Shown: positions 17,062 to 25,549 of the stretch, in pieces
How the letters are laid out: each line of letters starts with the position of its first letter
Position numbering within the stretch: position 1 is the first letter of the stretch
Assembly (NCBI RefSeq): GCF_030646165.1
Contig: NZ_JAUTDO010000002.1
Location: 558,001 to 622,000, forward strand
Length of the DNA: 64,000 nt
Direction: 5' to 3'
DNA from: Conexibacter sp. CPCC 206217
Lineage (GTDB): Bacteria; Actinomycetota; Thermoleophilia; Solirubrobacterales; Solirubrobacteraceae
The notes under the pieces: model-generated
Database searches by the model: none
Told to the model about the DNA's origin: nothing
Seen by the model: the letters and a program-made list of their open reading frames with translations, nothing else
Made by a program: the position numbers and the translations under genes

Positions 17062-17078
17062 CAGTGGTTGGACCACTG
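17062..17078. promoter_or_regulatory. FadR/GntR-type operator at the gcvT promoter
   Basis: Perfect 7-bp inverted repeat CAGTGGT-TGG-ACCACTG. Its core TGGT-N3-ACCA equals the published consensus of the FadR subfamily of GntR regulators (FadR, PdhR, LldR type). It lies 16 bp upstream of the gcvT ATG and overlaps a minus-strand TANNNT -10 box (TACAGT, 17075-17080), a classical repressor position. A FadR-type GntR gene ends the same operon at 10436-11149. The link between the two is inference. Confidence 0.65.
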
Positions 17079-17080
17079 TA
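17075..17080 (-). promoter_or_regulatory. Probable -10 box of the gcv operon
   Basis: On the minus strand the sequence reads TACAGT, a fit to the actinobacterial TANNNT -10 consensus. Transcription would begin about seven bases downstream, inside the palindrome at 17062-17078, leaving a leader of about 20 nt that contains the GGAGGAG ribosome site. I see no convincing -35 element. Confidence 0.4.
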
Positions 17081-17128
17081 CCAGCGACTGCGTGGGCAGG
17101 CGGCTGCGGCGCGGCTGATCGCCGACCG

Positions 17129-17149
17129 TGAGAGCGCCATGAGAGCGCC
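17129..17149. repeat. Direct repeat, 10 bp at 11-bp period
   Basis: The decamer TGAGAGCGCC occurs at 17129-17138 and again at 17140-17149, so the copies are one helical turn apart. It lies in the 195-bp divergent region between gcvT and the secreted protein at 17242, about 50 bp upstream of the gcv -10 box. Such phased repeats are often activator sites; no regulator can be assigned. Confidence 0.45.
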
Positions 17150-17241
17150 CTCTGCGACCGTGCCCGCACGCACGGCGCCGGCGTCAAGATGCGCATCGGC
17201 ACCGAACGCACGCGCGCAGACACGAACCACTGAGGAACTCC

Positions 17242-20200
17242 ATGAGACGCTGGAAGCATCACCCCGCCCGTCGGCCGGCGTTCGCCGCGGTGCTCGTCTT
17301 CGCCGTCGTCGGCTTGGGCGCCAATGCGACCTCGGCGAGCGCGGCGAAGGTCGCGCAGCCCGAATGGCGCAAGCCGTGGGCGTCGCGGATCGTCAACCCC
17401 CGCACCGGCAGCGTCGTGACCAACGGGGCGCTCCACGTCACTGCAGAGGTCGCGCCCGGGGTGAGGGAGTTCCGCGCGTGGATCGACGACTCGCGCGTCA
17501 CGAGCGCGTTCCGCCCGGCCGGCAACGGCTCTCTGCGCGAGGCGACGTTGCGCGTCGGGAGCACGCCCGCCCTGCGGTGGGGCCGCCACCGGCTCTCCGT
17601 CGAGACGCTCGGTCGCCACGGCCAGCGCTGGTGGACGGAGCGCACCGTGGTGCTCGCCCGCCCGGGCAGCGGCCTCGTCACCCGTGCCTCAGCGCAGCGC
17701 GTCCCGGGCGCCGGGGCGAACATCGCCGTGACCACCGCCAGCGCGAAGGTCCGCGTGAGCCTGCGGGTCGACGGCGGGCGCAGCGTCGCGCTTCCCGGTT
17801 CCGGTCGCCGTCACGTGCTCCACCTGACAGCGGACGCCGGCCTGCATCCGGGCGTCAACCGCATCCGCGTGCGGGCGCTCAACGCCGCGCGAGGGCGCTA
17901 CGAGGTGCGCCGGATGACGGTCCGCATGCCCACGCCCGTCGCCGGCGCCGGTGCGGGCCGCCGGGCGCGCACCGGCGAGGCGGTGCGGTTCAGCGCCGCC
18001 CGATCGAAGGCCGCCGGCCTCGGCCGGACGCGCTACCGCTGGACGATCGCGAGACGGCCGGCGGGCTCACACGCGCGGCTGCATCGGGCCGCGACCGCGC
18101 ATCCGACCCTGCATCCCGACCGCATCGGGCGCTACGTGCTGCGCCTCACGGTCCTCGGAATGCCCATCAGACGCGGCGCCCACGCCGCCGCGCTCCAGTC
18201 CGACAGCGCGACGACGACGCTCGACGCGACGCCGGACGACGGCGCGCTCGGCGTGCCCGTCGACACGATCACCTCCAGCGGCATCCAGGTCGGCGCGAGC
18301 CAGTACGCGAACCCGGCCTCCACCAACGCGCTGCAACTGCTCGTGCTCTCCCGCAGCACGCTCGCGAGCGTCTCGAACGCCTCCTATGCGAACAGCGACG
18401 CTGGCGCCAGCGCGCTGCTGAGCGCCGTCCAGGGGCTCACGAGCGACGCGCTGGCGATCATCGCCAAGCCGAGCGCGACGACGAACAACGCGACCGACAC
18501 GACGGCGAACGCGACGATCAACAAGGCGCTCGCCCAGATCGGGGTCCAGCCGGCCTCGCAGGTCGTGACCAACGGGACGACGCCGTGCGACGGCGCCGAG
18601 CCGTGCAGCGTCTTCTCGGCGATCGGCGTCCCCGGATCCCCTGTCGGCCAGGGCTCGCTCAACGACGGGTTGTCCGGTCTGCAGGCGCCCGCCTCCGGCG
18701 GCCTGCACGGCTACTTCCAGGAGAACCTCGACAGCTCCGGCTACACGTTCGTCAACACCGAGCGAGTCCCGCTCGACACCGGCGATCCGGCCGCCAACCC
18801 AGCGGTCGTCACGGCAGGATCGAACGAGCCCGGCAGCCCGTTCCCGCTGCGCACCTACACCTCGGACGCGATCCCGTCCGGCAGCTCCGGATTCTTCGTG
18901 CTCGCGCTGTCCGCAGGCAACCTGGGCGTGTATGCGCAGCAAACGTTCTCCGACGACGCGGCGGGCCTCGCGGCGATGCACACGATGCTCGCGGACTACG
19001 CGCAGCGAAAGGCGCTCATCGTCGTGCGGTCGATCGGCGCGGTGGCACGCGTGAACACCCCTGCGTGGGACGACGTCGCCTCCGACCTGCAGTTGCTCGG
19101 CGCGAGCAAGTACTACTTCAACATGCTGAACGGGACGAGCAGCGCCGCGTGGGCGCAGGTCGCGCCGGGCAGCGATCCCTCCGCCTCGACGTACCCTGCG
19201 CCGTACACCCGGTTCGCGAGCGCGCAGCACAGCAACGGCGGCCGGATCTCCGGCCTGCTCGCCCGCGACGACCTCGGTCAGCTCTACGCGAAGGAGTCCG
19301 TGCCGGTCGGCCTCAGAGACCCGACGCGTCCGCTCGCCGGCACGCTCGCCGGGATCGTCTCGCTGCCCCAGACCGGGTGGCCCGAGGACGACTGGACGAC
19401 CGGCGAGCAGAACGTCGAGAGCTGCATCGCCGCGCACATCGACCCGCTCGGAGGGCTGCCGACGCCGATCCGGTCCAATTACCTCAACGCCAACGACGTG
19501 TCGAGCTGGTCGACCTACGACACGAAGATGATGGCGGCGGGCTACTTCGACACGCTCTCCTCGTACACGGATTGCGGACCGTTCACCCAGAGCGACTTCA
19601 GGACCGTGGTCGACCAGCTCGACAGAGAGTGGAGCGCGGTACCGGTGATCTGGGCCGAGATCGACAATCTGCAGACGGTGCTCAACGCGTCCTCGACCGC
19701 GAGCGACGAGGTCGCGTCGGTAGCGCTGGCCGTGAACAGGAGCGTCGCCGGCGACAGCTCCCGGCCGGCGCGCTACGACGCCGACGAGATCGCGAGCGAC
19801 GCGCTGTGGGCGCTGAGCACGATCCCCGGCTTCTCCGAGGAGTCGAACGTGATCAACTTCGTCGCGGCGTCGCTGGGTCTCGCATCCGACCTGAACCAGG
19901 ACGCGAACGGCAGCAGCGCATCCCAGACGACCACGACCGCGGTGAACTTCGCCACCTCGCTCTCGCAGCAGCTCACCGAGGACACGCAGTTTCTGGCCCG
20001 GGAGCGCGAGATCCTGCTCGGCGACTGGACCAAGCTCGCCACCGCCGCAGAGAACGGCAAGGACGTGACGAACGCCGCAGCGGACTGGACGTGGGGCGCA
20101 ACGCAGGCGGCGGCGGCCGCCGACGCGCTCATGATGTCCGTGCGCCGCGAGTCCTACGAGACCCTCTTCCCGACCGCCTACTCGCTCTACCGGCTGCAGC

Positions 20201-20616
20201 CCGGCACCGGCTCTCTGCCGACCAACCCGGCGACCTATCAGTGCGCGACCCTCTACAACGGCTACTTCGTCGTCTGGAGCCCGTTCTCCGGCATCCAGCA
20301 GTACGGGAGCGTCGATCTGCCCACCACGGCGTCGGGCACGATGCAGGACTGGGTCTACGGGCAGCCGGACACGTCGCCGCTGTCGAAGGTGAACAAGACG
20401 ATCGGCACGCCCTCCGCGTCGCTGCTCGCCGCGATCTTCGGCAACCCGTCCCAGGGCGATCCGTACCAGCCGCCGAACACGCCGCTGTTCAACGGCGGCC
20501 AGTTCGCAATCGAGACCTACGCCAACGCGGCGACGAACACGATCACGGTCACCCACAGCTCGGCGGGAGAGGGCAAGCGCAGCACGAGCTCGATCTGCAA
20601 CGCCAGCGGGAGCTGA
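17242..20616 (+). CDS. Large secreted protein of unknown function (1124 aa)
   Basis: Begins with a classical Sec signal peptide (ATG 17242 preceded by GAGGAA; cleavage likely after ATSASA, about residue 34). Residues about 50-230 look like two beta-sandwich modules, and 235-310 resembles a PKD-like domain (GEAVRFSAARS, TRYRWTI, HPDRIGRYVLRLTV). The remaining 800 residues are Ser/Ala/Thr/Asn-rich with a few scattered cysteines; I recognise no enzyme motif. A repeated theme of aromatic-plus-Asn segments (SKYYFNMLNG, YLNANDVSSWSTYD) suggests a long surface or wall-associated protein. It stands alone between divergent gcvT and a convergent secreted gene. AGA arginines are moderately common in the C-terminal part. 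Function unknown. Confidence 0.8.
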   Translation: MRRWKHHPARRPAFAAVLVFAVVGLGANATSASAAKVAQPEWRKPWASRIVNPRTGSVVTNGALHVTAEVAPGVREFRAWIDDSRVTSAFRPAGNGSLREATLRVGSTPALRWGRHRLSVETLGRHGQRWWTERTVVLARPGSGLVTRASAQRVPGAGANIAVTTASAKVRVSLRVDGGRSVALPGSGRRHVLHLTADAGLHPGVNRIRVRALNAARGRYEVRRMTVRMPTPVAGAGAGRRARTGEAVRFSAARSKAAGLGRTRYRWTIARRPAGSHARLHRAATAHPTLHPDRIGRYVLRLTVLGMPIRRGAHAAALQSDSATTTLDATPDDGALGVPVDTITSSGIQVGASQYANPASTNALQLLVLSRSTLASVSNASYANSDAGASALLSAVQGLTSDALAIIAKPSATTNNATDTTANATINKALAQIGVQPASQVVTNGTTPCDGAEPCSVFSAIGVPGSPVGQGSLNDGLSGLQAPASGGLHGYFQENLDSSGYTFVNTERVPLDTGDPAANPAVVTAGSNEPGSPFPLRTYTSDAIPSGSSGFFVLALSAGNLGVYAQQTFSDDAAGLAAMHTMLADYAQRKALIVVRSIGAVARVNTPAWDDVASDLQLLGASKYYFNMLNGTSSAAWAQVAPGSDPSASTYPAPYTRFASAQHSNGGRISGLLARDDLGQLYAKESVPVGLRDPTRPLAGTLAGIVSLPQTGWPEDDWTTGEQNVESCIAAHIDPLGGLPTPIRSNYLNANDVSSWSTYDTKMMAAGYFDTLSSYTDCGPFTQSDFRTVVDQLDREWSAVPVIWAEIDNLQTVLNASSTASDEVASVALAVNRSVAGDSSRPARYDADEIASDALWALSTIPGFSEESNVINFVAASLGLASDLNQDANGSSASQTTTTAVNFATSLSQQLTEDTQFLAREREILLGDWTKLATAAENGKDVTNAAADWTWGATQAAAAADALMMSVRRESYETLFPTAYSLYRLQPGTGSLPTNPATYQCATLYNGYFVVWSPFSGIQQYGSVDLPTTASGTMQDWVYGQPDTSPLSKVNKTIGTPSASLLAAIFGNPSQGDPYQPPNTPLFNGGQFAIETYANAATNTITVTHSSAGEGKRSTSSICNASGS

Positions 20617-20636
20617 TCGGCTCCTGGGAGGCCCCT

Positions 20637-20680
20637 TGCGCACGACTGCGCACGACTGCGCACGACTGCGCACGACTGCG
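20637..20680. repeat. 10-bp tandem repeat, four full copies
   Basis: CACGACTGCG is repeated exactly four times (20641-20680), preceded by a partial TGCG. It lies in the 102-bp gap between two convergent secreted-protein genes, 24 bp after the stop of the 1124-residue protein. The unit is not palindromic, so it is not a standard terminator. The exact identity of the copies indicates recent slippage; copy number is likely variable between strains. Confidence 0.85.
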
Positions 20681-20718
20681 GGCGCGAGGACGGCGCGTCT
20701 GAGCTGCGACGTCGGCGC

Positions 20719-22140
20719 TCAGCGCAGCGTGCGTCTGATCGCGACGGTCCCGCCCGGGGCCTTGATCGTGATCACGAGCGTCTTGCCGCGGTAGCGCTCG
20801 AGCCGGGCGGCCGTCCGCTTGGACGCCTTGAGCGTGAACGTGAGCCTGCCGGCCCGCTTCGCCTTCTTCGAGGTCGTCGCGAGCACGGTGCGGCCGACCT
20901 TGGCGGTCGCGGTGACCGTCCCCTTCGCGGGAACGGTGACCGTCAGCGGCAGCCCCTTGGAGAAGGCGGCCGCCCTGACCGTCGCGGCGACGGTCGCCTT
21001 CGGCTTGCCCGCGGTCGCCCTCGTCCCCGGCTTGGCCGCGCCGGCCCCCGGCTTGGTCGAACCCGTCCCCGGGTTGGCCGAGCCGCCCCCCGGCGCCGAT
21101 CTCGCCGGCGGTGCCGGCGTGCCGCTCCCTGGCGGGTTCGGGGCGGGCGGAGCGGGCGGCGGCGTGGCGGCTGTCGAGGCGCCCAGCTGCGGGCTCCTGC
21201 CGGTCGCCGAGATCACGACGGGCGGCGAGGAGAGGTTGCACGTCGTCACCTCCGCCGAGGGGAACCAGACCGGTGCGCCGGCGACGACGACGCCGCGGCC
21301 GTCGTGCCAGGCGAGCCATCTGCCGTCGGCGGAGACGTTGACCTCGTCGGCGTCCCCCTGGACCGGCAGCAGGCAGCCGTTGAGGTCGTCGTCGTCGGTC
21401 GGCGCGGCGCCCAAGCCGCCGGAGACCGGTTGCATGGCGACGATCCCGTCGCCGCGGCTCCCGTCGCCCAGCCGCGGATCGATCGCGAATGCCACGACCC
21501 TGCCGTCGGCGGACGCGTCGATCCCGTTCGACTCGTATCCGCTCGGCACGCTGAAGCCCGGCCACGGGGTGACGTCCGGCTGCATCGGGCCGGAGTCCTG
21601 CACCACGACCTGATCGCTCTGGACGCCGACGATCCGGTCGCCCGCGAGGCCCGGCCACTCGACCCCGGAGATGTCCAACGGTCTGATGACCCAGCTCACG
21701 CCGCGGGCGTACGTGCCGGTGCGCAGCGTTCCCACCGGATACGCGTACTGGTAGTTCGAGTAGCCGTAGCTGAAGAACGCGCCGCCCGGCGCGAGGTTCA
21801 TATGCACCGGGAGGATGTCCCCGGTGGCGCCCGTCAGATACTGGGCGAGGTTGTCGCCCGACGTCTGGGGCGCGCCGTCCGGCCCCCACTCCTGCCCGGC
21901 GTTGCCGGTCAGCACGTAGTTCCCGGGCGTCCAGCGGTACGCGATCACGTAGCCGTCGTCGGACTGCGCCTGCTGCGACCAGGTGTAGGCATCCGGCGAG
22001 GGGCCCGACAGCGACCGCTTGGCGGCGCCGTCGAGCGTCGCGACCCAGACCTGGCCGCCGTCGATGTAGGAGACCTGTGTTGCGCCGGCTGTGCCGGCGC
22101 CGGCGCCGACCAGAGCGAGCGCGAGGAGCAGTGACCGCAT
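20719..22140 (-). CDS. Secreted beta-propeller-like protein with Pro/Gly linker
   Basis: A 473-residue exported protein. The signal peptide (MRSLLLALALVGAGAGTAGA) is followed by a 300-residue region with TolB/WD40-like blades: YIDGGQVWVATLDGAAKRSL, IDASADGRVVAFAID, VNVSADGRWLAWHDGRG. A low-complexity linker follows (about 320-385) with imperfect repeats of the type NPGTGSTKPGAGAAKPGT, and then a 90-residue C-terminal beta-sandwich (LPLTVTVPAKGTVTATAKVG, LTFTLKASKRT) of a kind that recurs in secreted proteins of these bacteria. ATG 22140 was chosen for the signal peptide; the frame is open upstream. Convergent with the previous gene across the tandem repeat. Function unknown; perhaps cell-surface binding. 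Confidence 0.72.
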   Translation of the reverse strand: MRSLLLALALVGAGAGTAGATQVSYIDGGQVWVATLDGAAKRSLSGPSPDAYTWSQQAQSDDGYVIAYRWTPGNYVLTGNAGQEWGPDGAPQTSGDNLAQYLTGATGDILPVHMNLAPGGAFFSYGYSNYQYAYPVGTLRTGTYARGVSWVIRPLDISGVEWPGLAGDRIVGVQSDQVVVQDSGPMQPDVTPWPGFSVPSGYESNGIDASADGRVVAFAIDPRLGDGSRGDGIVAMQPVSGGLGAAPTDDDDLNGCLLPVQGDADEVNVSADGRWLAWHDGRGVVVAGAPVWFPSAEVTTCNLSSPPVVISATGRSPQLGASTAATPPPAPPAPNPPGSGTPAPPARSAPGGGSANPGTGSTKPGAGAAKPGTRATAGKPKATVAATVRAAAFSKGLPLTVTVPAKGTVTATAKVGRTVLATTSKKAKRAGRLTFTLKASKRTAARLERYRGKTLVITIKAPGGTVAIRRTLR

Positions 22141-22477
22141 CCCGCCGACGATGCCGTACCGCCGCGCGCTCCGCATCCGCGATACCACGGAACATGCACG
22201 AAATCCGCCCTCGTCGCCGCGCACGACGAGACACGCCACGGGGTCGAAAGACGGGACCTGAGTCCCAATTGCGCGGCCGGAAGCGACTGCGATGGTGCGC
22301 GACATGTACGCGCGCGCTGTTCGAACGACCCTGACCTGTCTTGCCCTGACCCGTCGCGGTCCTGCGAGGGCCGGAGCGAGCGTGAATGCGCCACAGCTAC
22401 GCACTCTGCGTAGGGCCGCGACCGAAGACGCCGGCCAGTCGCTCGTCCTGGATCGAGACGGACACTATTCTCGCGCG
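22141..22477. promoter_or_regulatory. Divergent intergenic region with palindromes
   Basis: This 337-bp stretch separates two divergent secreted-protein genes and holds no credible gene. It contains a perfect dyad CTACGCA-CTC-TGCGTAG at 22397-22413, about 65 bp before the plus-strand start, and GGGAC-CTGA-GTCCC at 22253-22266. A TANNNT -10 (TATTCT) at 22466-22471 lies six bases before the ATG at 22478, the arrangement of a leaderless transcript. No ribosome site precedes that ATG. Confidence 0.45.
22466..22471 (+). promoter_or_regulatory. -10 box for a leaderless transcript
   Basis: TATTCT matches TANNNT and is followed by six bases and then the ATG of the 188-residue secreted protein, so the mRNA probably starts at or next to the start codon. 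The absence of any purine-rich ribosome site supports this. Confidence 0.45.
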
Positions 22478-23044
22478 ATGCCCCTGTCCGCACGCGTCCT
22501 CACCCTCGCGATCGTCGCGGCGTTCAGCGCCTCGCCGGCCGTCGCCGCCACGAAGCACAAGCCCAGCCCGGAGACTGACAAGAGCCTCGGACCGGGCGAC
22601 GGCGCCGGCCGCTACCTCGGTGGTCAGAGCTCGACCTCCCAGTTCCACGGCTGCAACAGATATGACGAGCAGTGGTTCCCGACGTCGCTGCTCGACGGCC
22701 GGCAGACGACCACGCCGAGCACGCACCGGTTCGTCACGTTCAGAGTCGACACCGCGGGCTTCCCGACGTTCAGCTGGACCGCGAAGGCGGGATACAAGAT
22801 CTGCGGGGTCGAGGCGTTCGCGGCGCTGGCCGGCCCGGACACCAAGGGCGGGCAGCTGCTCTCGTGGGTCTCCTACACGTCCGGCCGCCTGCGCGGCTCG
22901 ACGGACCCGAAGGGCAAGGAGACGATCAGAGTCCACATGCCCAAGCGCCTCGGCTCCGACGACCAGGACCTCAGCGACTTCGAGGGCAGAACGCTCGGCA
23001 TGTACGGATTCCAGGCGATCACCGTCTACGTCAAGAAGGGCTGA
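22478..23044 (+). CDS. Secreted protein of unknown function (188 aa)
   Basis: Starts with a short Sec signal peptide (MPLSARVLTLAIVAAFSASPAVAA). The mature part is about 165 residues with two cysteines (FHGCNRYDEQ and YKICGVEAF) that could form one disulfide, and a glycine-rich beta pattern. I recognise no family. I chose ATG 22478 because the signal peptide begins there and the -10 box lies just upstream, although the frame is open further back. Four of its arginines are AGA. The next secreted gene starts only three bases after the stop, so the pair is probably co-transcribed. Confidence 0.72.
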   Translation: MPLSARVLTLAIVAAFSASPAVAATKHKPSPETDKSLGPGDGAGRYLGGQSSTSQFHGCNRYDEQWFPTSLLDGRQTTTPSTHRFVTFRVDTAGFPTFSWTAKAGYKICGVEAFAALAGPDTKGGQLLSWVSYTSGRLRGSTDPKGKETIRVHMPKRLGSDDQDLSDFEGRTLGMYGFQAITVYVKKG

Positions 23045-23046
23045 CC

Positions 23047-23607
23047 ATGCGGGCGCGCATCACCCTGCTGACGATCTGGGCCGTGAGCCTGGCAGCAGGC
23101 GCAGCGCTGCTGGGCGCGACCCCGGCGAGCGCGGAGGACGTCGGCGCGACGCCGCTGCGGACGAGCGGCTCGAATCCGGCGTCCTACTGCAAGGCCCCGC
23201 TGCAGGCCATCTGCGCGACGGTGCAGCCGACCAAGGACGGGACCGGCACGTTCGTCGTCACCGTCTTCGCACCGAGCGACGTGACCGTCAAGCGCTTCGA
23301 CGTGTGGTCGGGAACGGCGGCGACGAAGCTGCGCCCGGCGTCGATCTGCAAGGCGCACGGCAAGGGCAACGCTCCGGAGTACCAGGAGGGGCCGTACTTC
23401 ATCACGCGCTGCAGCGAGACGATCAAGCCCGGCAAGCACCAGACGTACTGCCTGTCCGGGCTCAGCCGCGTCCCGTCGACCCAGGGAGCGGGCGTCACCT
23501 ACCCGGTCTACGTCGACGGCGGCGGCGCGGGCGCCGGTGCGGCGGTCGGCATCCCGGCCGCGTCGAAGTGCCCGGCGACGGTCGCCAAGCGCAGAGCCGG
23601 CAGATAG
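23047..23607 (+). CDS. Secreted Cys-containing protein of unknown function (186 aa)
   Basis: Signal peptide MRARITLLTIWAVSLAAGAALL with likely cleavage after TPASA (about residue 29). The mature domain of about 157 residues has six cysteines (SYCKAP, QAICATV, SICKAH, TRCSET, TYCLSG, SKCPAT), probably three disulfides, and a beta-rich pattern (TFVVTVFAPSDVTVKRFDVWSG). I do not recognise the family. It starts two bases after the stop of the preceding secreted protein and ends in Arg-Ala-Gly-Arg with AGA codons. Probably part of a two-gene unit; extracytoplasmic. Confidence 0.72.
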   Translation: MRARITLLTIWAVSLAAGAALLGATPASAEDVGATPLRTSGSNPASYCKAPLQAICATVQPTKDGTGTFVVTVFAPSDVTVKRFDVWSGTAATKLRPASICKAHGKGNAPEYQEGPYFITRCSETIKPGKHQTYCLSGLSRVPSTQGAGVTYPVYVDGGGAGAGAAVGIPAASKCPATVAKRRAGR

Positions 23608-23638
23608 CGGACAGCGCACCGCGGGATACCCTCCTGAG

Positions 23639-25522
23639 ATGCAGAAGGCGGGTGTCCGTGCAGAAGCGCAGGACGGCACGAGCGGAGACGATGCGGTCGC
23701 GATCTTCCAGGACGTGTTGGAGAGCGTGTTGGACGATCGGCCGCTCGGTGAGACGCTCGACCTGATCGCGCGGCGCGTCTCCGAGCTGGGGGCGTTCGAC
23801 TTCTGCGCGATCGTGCTGCCGGAGGGCGACGGTCGCAAGGTGCGGATCGGGGGCTCGTACAACTTCCCGCCGCGGTATGCGGAGCGCGCCAGCCACGTGT
23901 TCGACGCGGCGATCCAGGAGATCAACACGTCGCCGACGGCGCGAGCGCTGGCGGAGCGGCGCTCGATCCTGATCGCCGACACCGAGAGCGACCCGTCCTA
24001 CACCGACTGGCGTGCGCTCGCGGCCGAGTTCGGCTTCCGCTCGATCCTCAGCGTCCCGCTGATCACGCACGGCAGTGCGGTCGGGGTGCTCAACGGGTAT
24101 TCCAACCGACCGGTGCCGCTGGAGGCGATCAGACTCGACTCGATCGAGACGCTCGCCGGACATGCCTCGCTCGCCGTGCAGCTGACGATGCTCGTCGAGA
24201 GCCGTCAGGAGACGATCGACGAGCTGCAGCGAGCCAACGACCAACTCGAAGCGCACCGCGCGATGCTCGAGCGCGCCCACCAGATCCACCTGAGGCTCAC
24301 CGGCGCCGTGCTCGAAGGCGCTGGCTTTCAGTCCGTCGCGCAGACGCTCGCCAACGTCGTCGGCCGGCCGGTGCTGATCACCGACGCCGACGGCCGGATC
24401 GTGAGCCGCTCCGAGACGCCGCCCGAGCTGGCCGCCGAGCAGCTCCTGCCGGACCGGATGGACGACCTCGACGCGGCTGCGCAACGCACACGCGCGCTCG
24501 CAGGCGCCGAGGCGGGAGGCGAGCTCGGCATGCAGCCCGACCCGACGAGCGCCGACGCGATCGTCGCCGCGATCCGGATCGCCTCCGACACGCTCGGCTA
24601 CGTCGTCGTCCCGGCGGCGGACGCCGCCTCGCGGGCGCTGGACGTGCGCGCCGTCGAGCACGCCGCGACGGTGCTCGCGCTGCACATCGTCAAGACGCGC
24701 GCGGAGCGCGCGACCGAGGAGCGGCTGCGCTCGGACTTCCTCGCCGACCTGCTGTCCGGGCGTGATCCCGAGGAGCGCGCCGTCGAGCGCGCGCGCCACT
24801 ACGGGATGGTGCTCGACCAGCCGCATCGCGTCGTCACGATCGCCGTCGAGGAAGCCGAAGCAGGCGCCGCAGCGGCCAAGAGCCACCGCAGCCAGCTGCT
24901 GCGGCTCGTCGCCGACTCGCTGCACAAGCGCCTGCCGGCGGCGCTCGTCGGCCAGGTAAGCGGGTTCGTCTCCGCCGCGGTGCCGCTCGCCGCGCTCGAT
25001 CCGCGCTCGGTCGACGCGCTGCGGGCCGCGGTCGACGACGTCGGCGCCGCCGTGCGCCGCTACGCGCCGACGGTCACGCTCACATCGGGCATCGGCGGCG
25101 AGGCCGCGCAGCCGGCCGCGTTCGTGACCTCCTTCACGCAGGCGCAGCAGTGCCTGGCGCTGCTGCGCCGGCTCGGCCGCGGCGGGGACACGATCTCGAT
25201 CGACGAGCTCGGGATCCTCGGCCTCTTCGTCGAGCACGGGCGGCCCGAGCAGCTCGTCGGGATCGCGCACGCGGTGCTCGGTCCGGTGCTCGCGAGCGAC
25301 GCGAGATCGAACGGCGCGCTGCTGGCGACGCTGCGCGCCTACCTCGATCGCAGCTGCGACGTGCGCGCGACCGCTGCGGCGCTGTTCGTCCATCCGAACA
25401 CGGTCAAGTACCGCATCAGACGGATCGAGGAGCTGTGCGACCTCAGCCTCGCGCGGCCACAGGACCTGCTCGAGCTGACGATCGCGACGCTCAGCCTGCG
25501 GCTCGTCGAGCCGCAGGACTGA
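23639..25522 (+). CDS. GAF-domain PucR-type transcriptional regulator
   Basis: A 627-residue regulator. Residues about 20-190 form a GAF domain (LDLIARRVSELGAFDFCAIVLP, SILSVPLITHGSAVGVLNGYS, IETLAGHASLAVQ), followed by a coiled-coil stretch (QETIDELQRANDQLEAHRAMLERAH). The second half is the CdaR/PucR architecture: an intermediate domain (SDFLADLLSGRDPEERAVERARHYG) and a C-terminal helix-turn-helix (LLATLRAYLDRSCDVRATAAALFVHPNTVKYRIRRIEEL), residues about 560-610. Such proteins sense aromatic or purine-like ligands and activate catabolic genes. ATG 23639 is preceded by TACCCT and six bases, again a leaderless layout. It is convergent to the catabolic operon ending at 25550 and is a candidate regulator of it. 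Confidence 0.88.
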   Translation: MQKAGVRAEAQDGTSGDDAVAIFQDVLESVLDDRPLGETLDLIARRVSELGAFDFCAIVLPEGDGRKVRIGGSYNFPPRYAERASHVFDAAIQEINTSPTARALAERRSILIADTESDPSYTDWRALAAEFGFRSILSVPLITHGSAVGVLNGYSNRPVPLEAIRLDSIETLAGHASLAVQLTMLVESRQETIDELQRANDQLEAHRAMLERAHQIHLRLTGAVLEGAGFQSVAQTLANVVGRPVLITDADGRIVSRSETPPELAAEQLLPDRMDDLDAAAQRTRALAGAEAGGELGMQPDPTSADAIVAAIRIASDTLGYVVVPAADAASRALDVRAVEHAATVLALHIVKTRAERATEERLRSDFLADLLSGRDPEERAVERARHYGMVLDQPHRVVTIAVEEAEAGAAAAKSHRSQLLRLVADSLHKRLPAALVGQVSGFVSAAVPLAALDPRSVDALRAAVDDVGAAVRRYAPTVTLTSGIGGEAAQPAAFVTSFTQAQQCLALLRRLGRGGDTISIDELGILGLFVEHGRPEQLVGIAHAVLGPVLASDARSNGALLATLRAYLDRSCDVRATAAALFVHPNTVKYRIRRIEELCDLSLARPQDLLELTIATLSLRLVEPQD

Positions 25523-25549
25523 GCGAGCGCGATCGCACGGCAGGCGTCG

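Noticed and set aside
17047..17241. Glycine riboswitch in front of gcvT
   Set aside because: I looked for the conserved tandem-aptamer core elements in the minus-strand leader and did not find them; the probable transcript leader is only about 20 nt.
18067..20673. Minus-strand open frame of 868 codons opposite the large secreted protein
   Set aside because: Composition is typical of GC-driven spurious frames; the plus-strand frame has a signal peptide and a ribosome site.
20637..20680. CRISPR array
   Set aside because: The repeat unit is 10 bp with no spacers, so it is a simple tandem repeat.
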